64,000 nt of DNA, taken from contig CAVPVW010000002.1 in NCBI GenBank assembly GCA_963709295.1, forward strand, positions 496,001 through 560,000, in the 5' to 3' direction. Below are positions 45,407-53,928 of this stretch, piece after piece. This DNA comes from JBGPQJ01 sp963709295 (GTDB lineage Bacteria > Chloroflexota > Anaerolineae > Anaerolineales > Villigracilaceae). Position 1 is the stretch's first letter, and each line of letters opens with the position of its first letter. The notes beneath the pieces are model-generated. The model made no database searches, was not told the DNA's origin, and was given only the letters and a program-made list of their open reading frames with translations. The translations under genes and the position numbers were made by a program.

Positions 45407-46501
45407 ATGCCTGACTTGAAACGAATTGCTGTACTGACCGGAGGAGGCGATGCCCCGGGATTGAATGCCGTTATCCGCGCAGTGGTCAAGACTGCGATCA
45501 ACGAATACGGCTGCGAGGTGCTGGGAGTTAAAAACGGCTACGACGGGTTCCTCGAACCGGGCGGCGTGGTTACCCTTGGTCATGATGAAGTCCGCGGAAT
45601 TCTGCCTCGCGGAGGCACCATTCTCGGAACAGCCAACCGCGGCAACCCTTTCGCACGAAAGGTCGTTCGGGACGGCAAGGAAGTCGTTATTGATGTATCA
45701 GACCAGATCATCCAGAATATAAAACTTTTCGGGCTGGATGCCCTGATCGTTATCGGCGGGGACGGAACTCTGCACACCGCGCAGGAGATGTTCGAGAAGG
45801 GGGTCCATGTGGTGGGTGTTCCAAAGACGATTGACAACGACGTCGGCGGTACGGAATCCACGTTTGGTTTTGACACAGCCCTGGGGATCGCGATGGAAGC
45901 CATTGACCGGCTTCACACCACTGCCGAAGCGCATCACCGGGCGATGGTGCTCGAGCTGATGGGCCGCGACGCCGGCTTCATCGCCTTGCATTCCGGTATC
46001 GCGGGCGGAGCGGACGTGATTCTGATTCCTGAAATCCCCTTCAAGTATGAAGCGATTGCCCGGAAAATTCAGGAGCGTAAGGCGCGTGGTAGTCTCTTCA
46101 GCATTCTGGCTGTGTCTGAAGGCGCGCATCCCGCTGACGGCGAACAGGTATTTTCACGCGAGGGAGACCAGGTTTATGTGCCGAGGCTGGGTGGAATTGG
46201 GCAGAAAGTAGCCGAGTATGTCGAAAAGGTCACCGGTACCGAGACGCGTGTCACTGTGCTGGGACATCTCCAGCGTGGAGGGTCGCCGACCGCCTTTGAC
46301 CGGCTGCTGGGGTCGCGCTACGGTTCACAAGCCGTGCGGGCTGCTGCGGAGGGTAAGTTCGGAACTATGGTTGCCTTGCGGTCGGGCAACGTCGTGGAGG
46401 TTCCTCTGAAAGAGGCGCTCGCCGTCCCGAAACGGGTGGATCTGAAAGGAGATACCATTCAAACCGCCCGTGCTTTGGGAATATCCTTTGGGGATGGGTA
46501 A
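45407..46501 (+). CDS. pfkA: 6-phosphofructokinase
   Basis: 364 residues, longer than Escherichia coli PfkA (320). It phosphorylates fructose-6-phosphate at C1. Motifs: LTGGGDAPGLNAVIR, PRGGTILGTANRGNP, nucleotide loop IGGDGTLHTAQ (116-126), active-site GVPKTIDNDVGGTE and VLGHLQRGGSPTAFDR. The residue corresponding to E. coli Gly124 is Lys140 (VPKTIDND), as in pyrophosphate-type and group III enzymes, while the residue corresponding to Gly104 is still Gly120. The donor (ATP, PPi or polyphosphate) cannot be stated from sequence. AAAGGAA precedes the ATG, and TATAAT lies at 45370-45375. Confidence 0.94.
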   Translation: MPDLKRIAVLTGGGDAPGLNAVIRAVVKTAINEYGCEVLGVKNGYDGFLEPGGVVTLGHDEVRGILPRGGTILGTANRGNPFARKVVRDGKEVVIDVSDQIIQNIKLFGLDALIVIGGDGTLHTAQEMFEKGVHVVGVPKTIDNDVGGTESTFGFDTALGIAMEAIDRLHTTAEAHHRAMVLELMGRDAGFIALHSGIAGGADVILIPEIPFKYEAIARKIQERKARGSLFSILAVSEGAHPADGEQVFSREGDQVYVPRLGGIGQKVAEYVEKVTGTETRVTVLGHLQRGGSPTAFDRLLGSRYGSQAVRAAAEGKFGTMVALRSGNVVEVPLKEALAVPKRVDLKGDTIQTARALGISFGDG

Positions 46502-46542
46502 AGCCCGGGATTGGCTTGTTGGTTAATGGAAATTAAACCAGA

Positions 46543-46564
46543 ATGCCGTCCGAAGGGACGGCAT
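46543..46564 (-). terminator. Terminator of the short minus-strand transcript
   Basis: ATGCCGTCC pairs with GGACGGCAT around a GAAG (minus CTTC) tetraloop; on the minus strand it is followed by TCTGGTTTAATTT. It lies 42 bases after the pfkA stop and may serve both strands. Confidence 0.7.
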
Positions 46565-46586
46565 CCAAGGCGCGCTGTGGCTTCCT

Positions 46587-46649
46587 TTATAGATCGAGGA
46601 GGGATGCCACAGCGCTTCGTTCAAAACTCATATTGTCCATGTGGCACAT
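46587..46649 (-). CDS. 20-residue small ORF with very strong ribosome site
   Basis: The peptide has 20 residues, starting MCHMDNM and ending SAVASLLDL. AAGGAGGAGGTG directly precedes the ATG. It has its own promoter 63 bases upstream and a terminator 23 bases downstream, so it forms an independent transcript of about 160 bases. The end of the ORF lies in a 10-bp stem, GCGCTGTGGC (46572-46581) with GCCACAGCGC (46606-46615). The loop contains CCTCCTC (coding strand), complementary to the GAGGAGG ribosome site, so two RNA structures compete. A small protein, leader peptide or structured regulatory RNA are all possible; no known family recognised. Confidence 0.5.
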   Translation of the reverse strand: MCHMDNMSFERSAVASLLDL

Positions 46650-46711
46650 CACCTCCTCCTTTCTAAAGAATGGCGGAGGATAAAGCGGAATTATCCGCAT
46701 TGTTGCTGAAA

Positions 46712-46739
46712 GTATTACACAAAGGAATTCGGATGTCAA
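46712..46739 (-). promoter_or_regulatory. Promoter of the small-ORF transcript
   Basis: On the minus strand consensus TTGACA (46734-46739) and TAATAC (46712-46717) with a 16-base spacer. A small hairpin, GCGGA-TAAT-TCCGC, follows in the 5' part of the RNA (46686-46699). Confidence 0.65.
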
Positions 46740-46777
46740 TAGGTGGAATTACGGTCTGACAGGCGAAAAAACTTCAA

Positions 46778-47128
46778 TCAGATTAATCCCAAGCTGAATT
46801 CGCTAAAATACAGCGCCGACGGGAATAAAATGACAAGAGGAATGGATATGACAACCCCTGTAACGAAAAGGGCAATGGTTATCCAGGATAATCGAAGACC
46901 CAGCCAACCCAGGTATGATTCGGTGACTGGTCCTGCAAAAAAGCAGAAGTTCGCGAGAATCGCACCCGCGAGCCAAACAAAAAGAGGGAACGGTTGTAGA
47001 AACTGGCTCCCCATCGCCAAGCCATGCGTAAGGAGCAGGATCCCGGCGAGAATGATGTTATATAGGATGCGGAGTTTTTCCCATTTAGAAAAAATCGGTT
47101 TTAATGAAGCAGAAAGACTTGCGAGCAT
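46778..47128 (-). CDS. Hypothetical small membrane protein
   Basis: 116 residues with about four hydrophobic segments (22-42, 46-68, 80-100 and 100-116). GGAGG lies five bases before this ATG. The start is amphipathic (MLASLSASLKPIFSKWEKL). No family recognised. It is divergent from the DUF4173 gene and transcribed toward the small-ORF unit. Confidence 0.6.
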   Translation of the reverse strand: MLASLSASLKPIFSKWEKLRILYNIILAGILLLTHGLAMGSQFLQPFPLFVWLAGAILANFCFFAGPVTESYLGWLGLRLSWITIALFVTGVVISIPLVILFPSALYFSEFSLGLI

Positions 47129-47257
47129 TCCAGCCTCCAAAAGGGTGATTGAAGTGATTCTAGTCCCCGATGACTATCGAATGCTGTCTGATACTTTTTG
47201 ATAGCTCCAGCAAGTCTATTGCGCCTATGCTTGGCTGAAATGACGCAGGAGGTCAAA

Positions 47258-48844
47258 ATGATCAAAAAAACCAACCGATTCTGGATAGCCGTCCTGTTGC
47301 TGGGATGGGCCTTTGATTTTTTATTCTGGGGGCACACACCCGGGGTTAATTTCGCGATCTTTGTGCTCGTGCTGCTCACGACAGGGATTATCCTGCTTTC
47401 CTCGGAAGGATTACGACCTGCCGCCTGGACGCTTGCACTTCTGGCACCCATACTATTCTTTGCCGTGATGTTTTTCTCTCGCACGGAGCCGCTTAGCGTT
47501 TTTCTAAGCGTGGTCATGACTCTGCTGCTAATGGCTGTGTTCGCGGTGACCTACCTTGGCGGGCGCTGGATCCTTTATGCCCTGGCGGATTACGTGGTGC
47601 GCGCCTTTCAACTGATCGGGAGCGTGATTATTGCAGGAGCAGCCTTCGCCTTTAGCAAACCCTCCGAGGAAACGAGTTCAGAAACAGCAGCCAAGGAGAC
47701 CGGGAAAAAGACCACCTCCCGTTATGTCTGGCCGGTGGTGAGAGGCATCCTTATTGCCATCCCTATCATTGCAGTATTTTCAGCCCTACTTTCCTCCGCC
47801 GATGTTGTGTTCGGCCAGCGCATCAGCGACATCGTCGAGTTGTTCAGCCTGGAAAAGCTGCCGGAATACATCCTGCGAGGAGTGTATATTCTTATCCTGG
47901 CCTATCTACTGGCCGGAATATTTCTCCATGCCGCCCAGAAAAGCCGCGACGAGAAACTCTACGGCCTTGAAAAACCGCTCATCCCGCAATTCCTGGGGTT
48001 CACCGAATCGGTCATCATCCTGGGCAGCGTAGTCGCCTTATTCACATTCTTTGTGGTCATTCAATTCCAGTATTTTTTTGGCGGGGAGACAAATATCACC
48101 GTTGAAGGCTATACCTACGCAGAATATGCCCGGCGTGGATTCGGCGAATTGGTCCTTGTCGCCTTTTTCAGCCTGCTGCTGTTCCAGGGGTTGAGCACGA
48201 TCGTCAAACGCGAAACATCCACTCAGCGCAAAGTTTTCGCAGGTTTAGGTGTGGGTCTGGTGGCATTGGTCTTCATCATGCTGCTCTCCGCCTACTACCG
48301 TCTCACCCTCTATGAAGAGGCCTACGGCTTCTCCCGCCTGCGCACTTATACCCATGTCTTCATGATCTGGCTGGCACTCCTGCTCCTGGCGGTGGTCGTG
48401 CTGGACCTGCTCCAACGCCAGCGGACGTTTGCCTTTGCGGCCATGTTGACGTTAATCGGCTTTTCAGCATCGCTGATTCTGCTCAACGTGGACGCCTTTA
48501 TCGCCAACCACAATGTCCAGCGCGCGGTGGAAGGGAATGAGTTGGATGTGTCCTACCTGGCTTCGCTCTCACCGGATGCTGTCCCCGCCCTCGTCAATTG
48601 GTATAACGATCCCGGGCTGAGTCCTGGCCTTCAGGATGAAGTTGGAGCCTCGCTGGCTTGCATCAACGCCGATCCCACCCAACGCGATACCGACTGGCGT
48701 TCGTTCAATTACTCCGTCTGGAAGGCGGATGAAGCTCTCGCTACGATCAATCTATCAGATTACAAAATTGATGACGATGAATGGCCTAGCAAAGTCGTCA
48801 CGCCAATGAATAAAGAATATGACTGCTACACCTATGTAGATTGA
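47258..48844 (+). CDS. DUF4173 (DUF4153-like) membrane protein
   Basis: 528 residues. About twelve membrane helices are seen, with the conserved stretch YAEYARRGFGELVLVAFFSL characteristic of DUF4173 and, after it, EEAYGFSRLRTYTHVFMIWL. A soluble C-terminal part of ~100 residues follows (LDVSYLASLSPDAVPALVNW). Members occur near sensor or sigma genes, but the role is unknown. AGGAGG precedes the ATG chosen; two upstream in-frame starts lack one. Confidence 0.85.
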   Translation: MIKKTNRFWIAVLLLGWAFDFLFWGHTPGVNFAIFVLVLLTTGIILLSSEGLRPAAWTLALLAPILFFAVMFFSRTEPLSVFLSVVMTLLLMAVFAVTYLGGRWILYALADYVVRAFQLIGSVIIAGAAFAFSKPSEETSSETAAKETGKKTTSRYVWPVVRGILIAIPIIAVFSALLSSADVVFGQRISDIVELFSLEKLPEYILRGVYILILAYLLAGIFLHAAQKSRDEKLYGLEKPLIPQFLGFTESVIILGSVVALFTFFVVIQFQYFFGGETNITVEGYTYAEYARRGFGELVLVAFFSLLLFQGLSTIVKRETSTQRKVFAGLGVGLVALVFIMLLSAYYRLTLYEEAYGFSRLRTYTHVFMIWLALLLLAVVVLDLLQRQRTFAFAAMLTLIGFSASLILLNVDAFIANHNVQRAVEGNELDVSYLASLSPDAVPALVNWYNDPGLSPGLQDEVGASLACINADPTQRDTDWRSFNYSVWKADEALATINLSDYKIDDDEWPSKVVTPMNKEYDCYTYVD

Positions 48845-48861
48845 CCTGGTCCGTCTTGACA

Positions 48862-48898
48862 GGAAATCGGCTGAACAGGATCTGTTCAGCCGATTTCC
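48862..48898. terminator. Bidirectional terminator between converging genes
   Basis: A perfect 17-bp stem (GGAAATCGGCTGAACAG and its complement) with a 3-base loop. It lies between the DUF4173 stop and the ancestral methyltransferase stop at 48901, serving both strands. Confidence 0.9.
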
Positions 48899-48900
48899 AA

Positions 48901-49682
48901 TTATTCTTTCTCGCGAATCCCATACCCGATGTAATTCATGGTCGTATCAGAAGACAACCGCAACCGGGTGCGTATCCCGTATTCGCGATAAGGTGAGAGA
49001 TCCCCATTTCAACTTCAAGATGTAACCAGAATTGATGAATGGGATTCACAACCGAAGACATTCCTCGGATTTCATGGTTACCAATTCCCTGCTATTTCAT
49101 GCGTTCTACGAGTTCTTCGGGTTTTATGAACATGGACCAATCGTGGGTGTCGGGTGGGAAAAAGCGGGTCAGAGGAAATTCCTGGGCAACAAAGATCACC
49201 CCCAGCCAGGTCATGAATGTTCGATTGATGGTATCGTACAAAAAAATTCCGCCAGGCTTGAGCACGCGTGCAATTTCGGACAATGTTCGATCGAGGTCCT
49301 GCACATGCTCCAGGACATCGCAGCAGGTTACCAGATCAAACGAGCCATCCGGGAAGGGTAAGGATTCTGCCTGTGCCATCCGGTAATCAATGGAGAGCCC
49401 ACCTTGCTTCGCATGCGATTGCGCCGCAGCAATGGAAGCCGGGGCAGGGTCCACCCCCGAGACATTGAAACCAAGACGGGCTAATTCTTCTGACAGATAG
49501 CCTCCGCCACAACCCACGTCGAGTGCACGAAGACCTTTTGGCATAATACCCAACTTCGATAGAACAATATTCAGGTAGTCCAACCGAACGGGATTGACCG
49601 CGATTCGCAAAATGGAGAGGAAACTCTCTTCATCCCACCAGGTGTGGGCGTCACGCTGATAAAGGTCATTGTCGACGGGCAT
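48901..49682 (-). pseudogene. UbiG-like class I methyltransferase, damaged C-terminus
   Basis: The intact part (49092-49682, 196 residues) has the SAM loop ALDVGCGGGYLSEELARLG, VSGVDPAP, TCCDVLEHVQD and VLKPGGIFLYDTINRT, with DWSMFIKPEEL of the UbiG type. It stops at a TAG (49092-49094). Downstream the same frame continues as QGIGNHEIRGMSSVVNPI, and then in another frame YREYGIRTRLRLSSDTTMNY to a TAA at 48901-48903. The family's C-terminus is thus still readable but interrupted by a nonsense codon and a two-base excess (TCTC for TC near 48995). The truncated protein keeps the SAM site and might still fold. Substrate unknown; no ubiquinone genes are near. Confidence 0.7.
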
Positions 49683-49706
49683 GGGCGGATTATAAGAGAT
49701 AAGTCC

Positions 49707-49757
49707 TTGACAAGGAGTGTCATAGTGCCTACAATGTAATTACCTGACGTAATTACA
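49707..49757 (+). promoter_or_regulatory. mazEF promoter and autoregulatory operator
   Basis: Consensus TTGACA (49707-49712), 17 bases, TACAAT (49730-49735). A perfect inverted repeat, TGTAATTAC-N5-GTAATTACA (49735-49757), starts at the last base of the -10 box and covers the start site. This is the expected place for repression by the MazE-MazF complex. Confidence 0.85.
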
Positions 49758-49768
49758 CTGTATCCACG

Positions 49769-50044
49769 ATGGATAAATTTTCCCGCATCATCAAATCCAA
49801 GATCGTGCGCATCGGCAACTCACAAGGTGTGCGCATCCCCCATTTCCTTTTGCAGCAGCTTCACCTGGCGAATGAGGTCGAGATGTCGATTCAGGACGAC
49901 CAACTGGTCATTCGCGCGGCCCGAAAACCTCGTCAGGATTGGGAAGCCCGGTTTGCCCGCACCCTCCCGGCAGATGAGATCTCTTTTGAAGATGACGATC
50001 TGCCCCACCTCACCGACTGGGATGGCACCGAATGGACCTGGTGA
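49769..50044 (+). CDS. mazE: MazE-type antitoxin (AbrB/SpoVT swapped-hairpin DNA-binding)
   Basis: 91 residues. Residues 8-50 form the AbrB-like domain: SKIVRIGNSQGVRIPHFLLQ and a following EVEMSIQDDQLVIR. The C-terminal 40 residues are acidic (DEISFEDDDLPHLTDWDG), the region that usually wraps around the toxin. The gene overlaps mazF by 13 bases, so the two are translated together. An inverted repeat over the promoter is the likely operator. Confidence 0.92.
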   Translation: MDKFSRIIKSKIVRIGNSQGVRIPHFLLQQLHLANEVEMSIQDDQLVIRAARKPRQDWEARFARTLPADEISFEDDDLPHLTDWDGTEWTW

Positions 50045-50361
50045 AACGATTCAATGTCTATCTGGTCAATCTGGATCCGGTGGTGAACGGAAAACCCCGC
50101 ACCAGCCGCCCCTGCGTGGTGGTTTCTCCCGATGAGATGAACCGGTACCTAAATACAGTCATTGTGGCGCCCCTGACCAGTCGAAAGCAGGACCTCCCCA
50201 CGCGTGTCCCCATCCACTTTAAACTCAAGCCGGGACAAATTGCCCTCGAGCAGATCCGCGTGCTGGATAAATCGCGTCTGATCAAACCTCTTGGAAAACT
50301 GGGAGACAATACGCGTGATGAAGTGGTCCGGATTCTAGGCGAGATGTTTTCAGGGGGTTAA
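50032..50361 (+). CDS. mazF: MazF-type mRNA interferase toxin
   Basis: 109 residues. Family motifs: FNVYLVNLDPVVNGKPRTSR (with the RP/CVVVSP strand after it), NTVIVAPLTSRKQDLPTRVP and ALEQIRVLDKSRL. The Arg and Thr/Ser of the RNA-cleaving site (SRP and PLTS) are present. It would cleave single-stranded RNA at short sites when unneutralised by MazE. The gene is complete and likely active. Confidence 0.93.
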   Translation: MDLVKRFNVYLVNLDPVVNGKPRTSRPCVVVSPDEMNRYLNTVIVAPLTSRKQDLPTRVPIHFKLKPGQIALEQIRVLDKSRLIKPLGKLGDNTRDEVVRILGEMFSGG

Positions 50362-50402
50362 TTCATTTTGAGAACCAAAAAATTCTTTAGAGTTGAGTGT
50401 TG

Positions 50403-51344
50403 ATGACGACGATATTCTTCGCGACCGATGTGCACGGCTCGGATGTTTGCTGGAAAAAATTTATTAATGCCGGGAAGTTCTACGGTGCCGATGTTTTGAT
50501 TTTGGGCGGCGACATGACCGGCAAGGCCATTGTTCCCATCATTGAGCAGGGTGGCGGTAAATTCCGTGCCGTGCTGCTCGAGCAGGAATTTCTGCTTGAT
50601 GGAGAGGATGAAGCCGAAGAAATGATCAAGAAGATCAAGAGCCGAGGGTACTATCCCTACCGTCTTTCACCTGATGAACTTGCCGAATTGAATCAATCAC
50701 CGGAAAGGGTCCACGATTTGTTCCTTCAGGAGGCATTGAAAACGGCGGAGCAGTGGATGGACTACGCCAGTGATAAGCTTGAGGGAACTGGCCTGCGGGT
50801 GTACGCCGCCCCCGGCAACGACGATCAATTCGAAGTCGATGCGATCATCCGTAATTCAAAAGTAGTGACTCTGGTTGAAGGTCAGGTCATCGAACTGGAC
50901 AAGCACCACGAGATGATCTCTTCCGGCTGGAGCAATCCCACACCCTGGCATACCTACCGCGAGGAAAACGAAGACCAGCTTGCGGCGCGATACGAGGCCA
51001 TGACCGGGAAACTGAGACATCCCAAGAACGCCATCTTCAATATTCATGTCCCACCTTATGCATCGAATCTCGATGAAGCCGCCGAGCTGGATGAAAATTT
51101 ACGGCCGAAATTCGCCGGCAATGCCCTGAAGCCAGTCGGGTCGACGGCACTGCGCGCAGCCATCGAAAAACACCAGCCGCTGCTCGGGCTGCACGGCCAT
51201 ATCCACGAGGGACGCGGGTCGTCACGCATCGGTCGTACCCTGTGCATCAACCCCGGCAGCATGTACGAACAGGGAACGCTGCTCGGTGCGCTCCTCAAAC
51301 TCGGCAAGGATAAAATCGATAACTACGTGCTCACGCAGGGATAG
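50403..51344 (+). CDS. Calcineurin-like metallophosphoesterase
   Basis: 313 residues. The metal motifs are in order: TDVHGSD (D-x-H), LILGGDMTG, APGNDDQF, HVPPY and LHGHIHEGRG, ending CINPGSMYEQG. These belong to the YfcE/Icc-like branch of the superfamily. An inserted helical region lies at about residues 60-130. Substrate unknown. The ATG follows a TTG and a GTG; no strong ribosome site is seen, so the exact start is uncertain. The amino-acid permease gene follows after 44 bases on the same strand and may be cotranscribed. Confidence 0.88.
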   Translation: MTTIFFATDVHGSDVCWKKFINAGKFYGADVLILGGDMTGKAIVPIIEQGGGKFRAVLLEQEFLLDGEDEAEEMIKKIKSRGYYPYRLSPDELAELNQSPERVHDLFLQEALKTAEQWMDYASDKLEGTGLRVYAAPGNDDQFEVDAIIRNSKVVTLVEGQVIELDKHHEMISSGWSNPTPWHTYREENEDQLAARYEAMTGKLRHPKNAIFNIHVPPYASNLDEAAELDENLRPKFAGNALKPVGSTALRAAIEKHQPLLGLHGHIHEGRGSSRIGRTLCINPGSMYEQGTLLGALLKLGKDKIDNYVLTQG

Positions 51345-51388
51345 ACTGGATCGCCCTGCAGAAACCATTCGCCAAAGGAGATTAACCC

Positions 51389-53039
51389 ATGTCAGACACC
51401 TCCCTTTTTATTCGAAAGGCAACCGGCCTGGTCCGTTCGTGGTCGGTCTTCGATGCCTTCGTCTATGCTTTCTTTTCGATCAATCTGGTGACACTGGGAT
51501 TGTACATTTTCAGCCAGATGTACTACCTGCAGGGCGGACTGATTCCCGCGCTGATCGTGAGTGCGGTCTTCATCTTTTTTGAAGTCGTCGTATATGCGGC
51601 TTTGATTTCTGTCATGCCTCGCTCAGGTGGTGATTACATCTGGCAGAGCCGAATTCTCGGCGGTGCGGTTGGCTTCATCCTGGCAGTGACGGGCTGGTGG
51701 TTCATCCTGTGGTTGTGGGTTCCACTGTATGCAGATATGTTCCGGCATATTGTGCTGGTACCCTTGCTGGGTGTGCTCGGTGCCAAGGATACTGCACTTT
51801 GGTTTGCCGGCACACAGGATGGCGCTTTCACCTCATCGCTTATTACACTTGCCATCGTGAGTATTTTCATTGCCCTCGGTATGAAAACGTATGCGCGCAT
51901 CCAGAAAGTCTCATTTTATGGTGGGATGCTCGGCCTGGCAATCGTCATCGTGATGCTGCTGACCGGTTCTCAAGAATCCTTCAAGACCGGACTTGAAGCG
52001 AATGCGACATCGATGTTTGGCGCCGCGCCTGGTGTTTATGATGCAACGGTCGCTCTGGGAACGAATGCCGGGGCTGCTCTTCCACTCATCGGCGGTGGTA
52101 TCGGGGTAATCTTCCTCACAATCCCTTACCTTGTCTTCTTCAACTTATGGCCCAACTGGGGCGCGACGCTCTATGGGGAGGTGCGCGGCGCAACGGATTT
52201 CAAACGTAATATCACCGGCATGGGTTCCGCCCTCGGAGTGACCACCCTATTAGGTATCCTGCTTTTGTACGCCATCAGCAAGACCATTGGTTGGGAATTT
52301 TTCGTGCAGGCTGGTGGTGCCTGGTGGAACTATATCTGGGGATTTACAGCGGATGCACCCGCCCTGCCTGTATGGCCTTATCCTGCCCTGCTAACCGCAT
52401 TCCTCACAACCAACCGGTTTCTGCAATTTCTAGTCATAGCCTTGATGAGCCTTTGGTGGTTTGGCTGGAGTGGTACAGTTTTCCTTTCATCCACCCGCGT
52501 CATCTTCGCAGCTGCATTTGACCGCCTGCTCCCTGAACGGGTTGCAAAAGTGAACGAACGCACTGGCACGCCGATCTATGCGCTTCTGTTGATGGTAGTT
52601 CCATCGATAGTCGTGGCTTACCTATTTGCATACAACATTGCCAATTTTCAGTCTCTCACGCTTTGCTCCACGTTGGTCATCGCGGTGACCTATCTGGGCA
52701 CGACCATCGCGGCGATCATCCTGCCTTACAGGAAACCCGATCTTTATAAGGCCTCCCCGATTGCCAAATATAATGTGTTTGGCATTCCGCTTATTACCGT
52801 GGCGGGTGTGATCTTTGGCGGCTTCCTTATCTTCCTGCTCTATCAATGGATCTTCGATCCGAACGCGCTTTACGGCATTGGCTAAGCTCAATGATGCCGG
52901 TTACAAGAACGGTACGTCCATCATCTACATGCTTTCTAATTACGTCCTGGCTGCGGTGATCTATTTCGGTTTCAAATATTTCCGCAAGCGCAGCGGCATT
53001 GACATCGACAAGGTTCACAAGGAGATTCCGGTAGAATAA
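51389..53039 (+). CDS. APC-family amino-acid permease (one frameshift near the end)
   Basis: About 549 residues when joined. Some twelve to thirteen membrane helices; the APC signature lies in VVYAALISVMPRSGGDYIWQ and LGGAVGFILAVTGWWF. The first frame stops after YGIG at 52885, but the next frame continues LNDAGYKNGTSIIYMLSNYV and IYFGFKYFRKRSGIDIDKVH, a natural last helix and tail. Removing one G from GG at 52880-52881 joins them as YGIAKLNDAG. It has AAAGGAG before the ATG. Substrate unknown. Confidence 0.82.
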
Positions 53040-53106
53040 TGCACATCCACATTCATCTTCACCAACTCCCACTCTCGCTGACCAGGCGGGTGAAAGCAGG
53101 AGCGCC

Positions 53107-53859
53107 ATGGAAACCATGCCCGATATCGTGGACGAAGTCCAGCGGCTTATGGAGGCCTCCGACCAGAAGAACATGCATCTGAGGCTGATCGGAGGGCTCG
53201 CCATTCGCGTTCACAGTCCCTCCGCCACACACCGCACTCTGCGGCGCGATTATCCCGACATCGATTTCGTCGTCCCCAAACGTGTCAAGCGCAAGCTGGA
53301 TGGTTTCTTCGCAGAACTGGGTTACGTCCCCGAGAAGAATTTCAATCTGCTGAATGGGGACCGGCGTCAAATCTTTTACGATGCCGGGAGTGGACGGCGC
53401 ATCGATGTCTTTGTCGGTGACTTTGAGATGTGCCACAAGTTGCCTATGCGCAACCGATTAGATTCTCACCCCGTCACCATTCCCCTCGCCGAACTGTTCC
53501 TCTCCAAGACCCAGATTGTGGACCTGAATCGAAAAGACGCTCTGGACATCATCTCCCTCCTGCTGGACAACGAAGTCGGTTTCACTGATGACACCATCAA
53601 CATGGACCGCATCGCCCGCCTGTGCCTAAAAGACTGGGGGCTCTACAAGACGCTCACGATCACCTTGAGCAAAGTGGAGAATGTGTTGGTCAACGAAAAT
53701 CCAGGCTTGAGCGATGAGGATACACAGCGGGTGCTCGAACGGATCGATACGATACGCCGCATCCTCGACCGGGCGACCAAACCCTTGCTGTGGAAAGTCC
53801 GCGACAGGGTTGGGACCCGCGTACGCTGGTACACGGAAGTCGAGGAAGTAAATCGGTAA
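53107..53859 (+). CDS. Nucleotidyltransferase-fold protein
   Basis: 250 residues. RLIGGLAIRVHSPS followed by RRDYPDIDFVV has the Gly-Gly and Asp-x-Asp pattern of the minimal nucleotidyltransferase fold, as in AbiEii/MNT-type proteins. A third acidic position is in RRIDVFVGDFE. The end (residues 150-250) is helical. A role in nucleotide transfer to a protein or RNA is possible; no toxin or antitoxin partner is visible next to it. It follows the permease by 67 bases. Confidence 0.7.
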   Translation: METMPDIVDEVQRLMEASDQKNMHLRLIGGLAIRVHSPSATHRTLRRDYPDIDFVVPKRVKRKLDGFFAELGYVPEKNFNLLNGDRRQIFYDAGSGRRIDVFVGDFEMCHKLPMRNRLDSHPVTIPLAELFLSKTQIVDLNRKDALDIISLLLDNEVGFTDDTINMDRIARLCLKDWGLYKTLTITLSKVENVLVNENPGLSDEDTQRVLERIDTIRRILDRATKPLLWKVRDRVGTRVRWYTEVEEVNR

Positions 53860-53881
53860 CCAGGCACAACAAAGGAAAATC

Positions 53882-53911
53882 AAAGCGCCGACCTGTCGTG
53901 GTCGGCGCTTT
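53882..53911. terminator. Bidirectional terminator
   Basis: A perfect 12-bp stem (AAAGCGCCGACC/GGTCGGCGCTTT) with a six-base loop between converging genes. Confidence 0.88.
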
Positions 53912-53928
53912 GTTGCATACAGAAGCTG

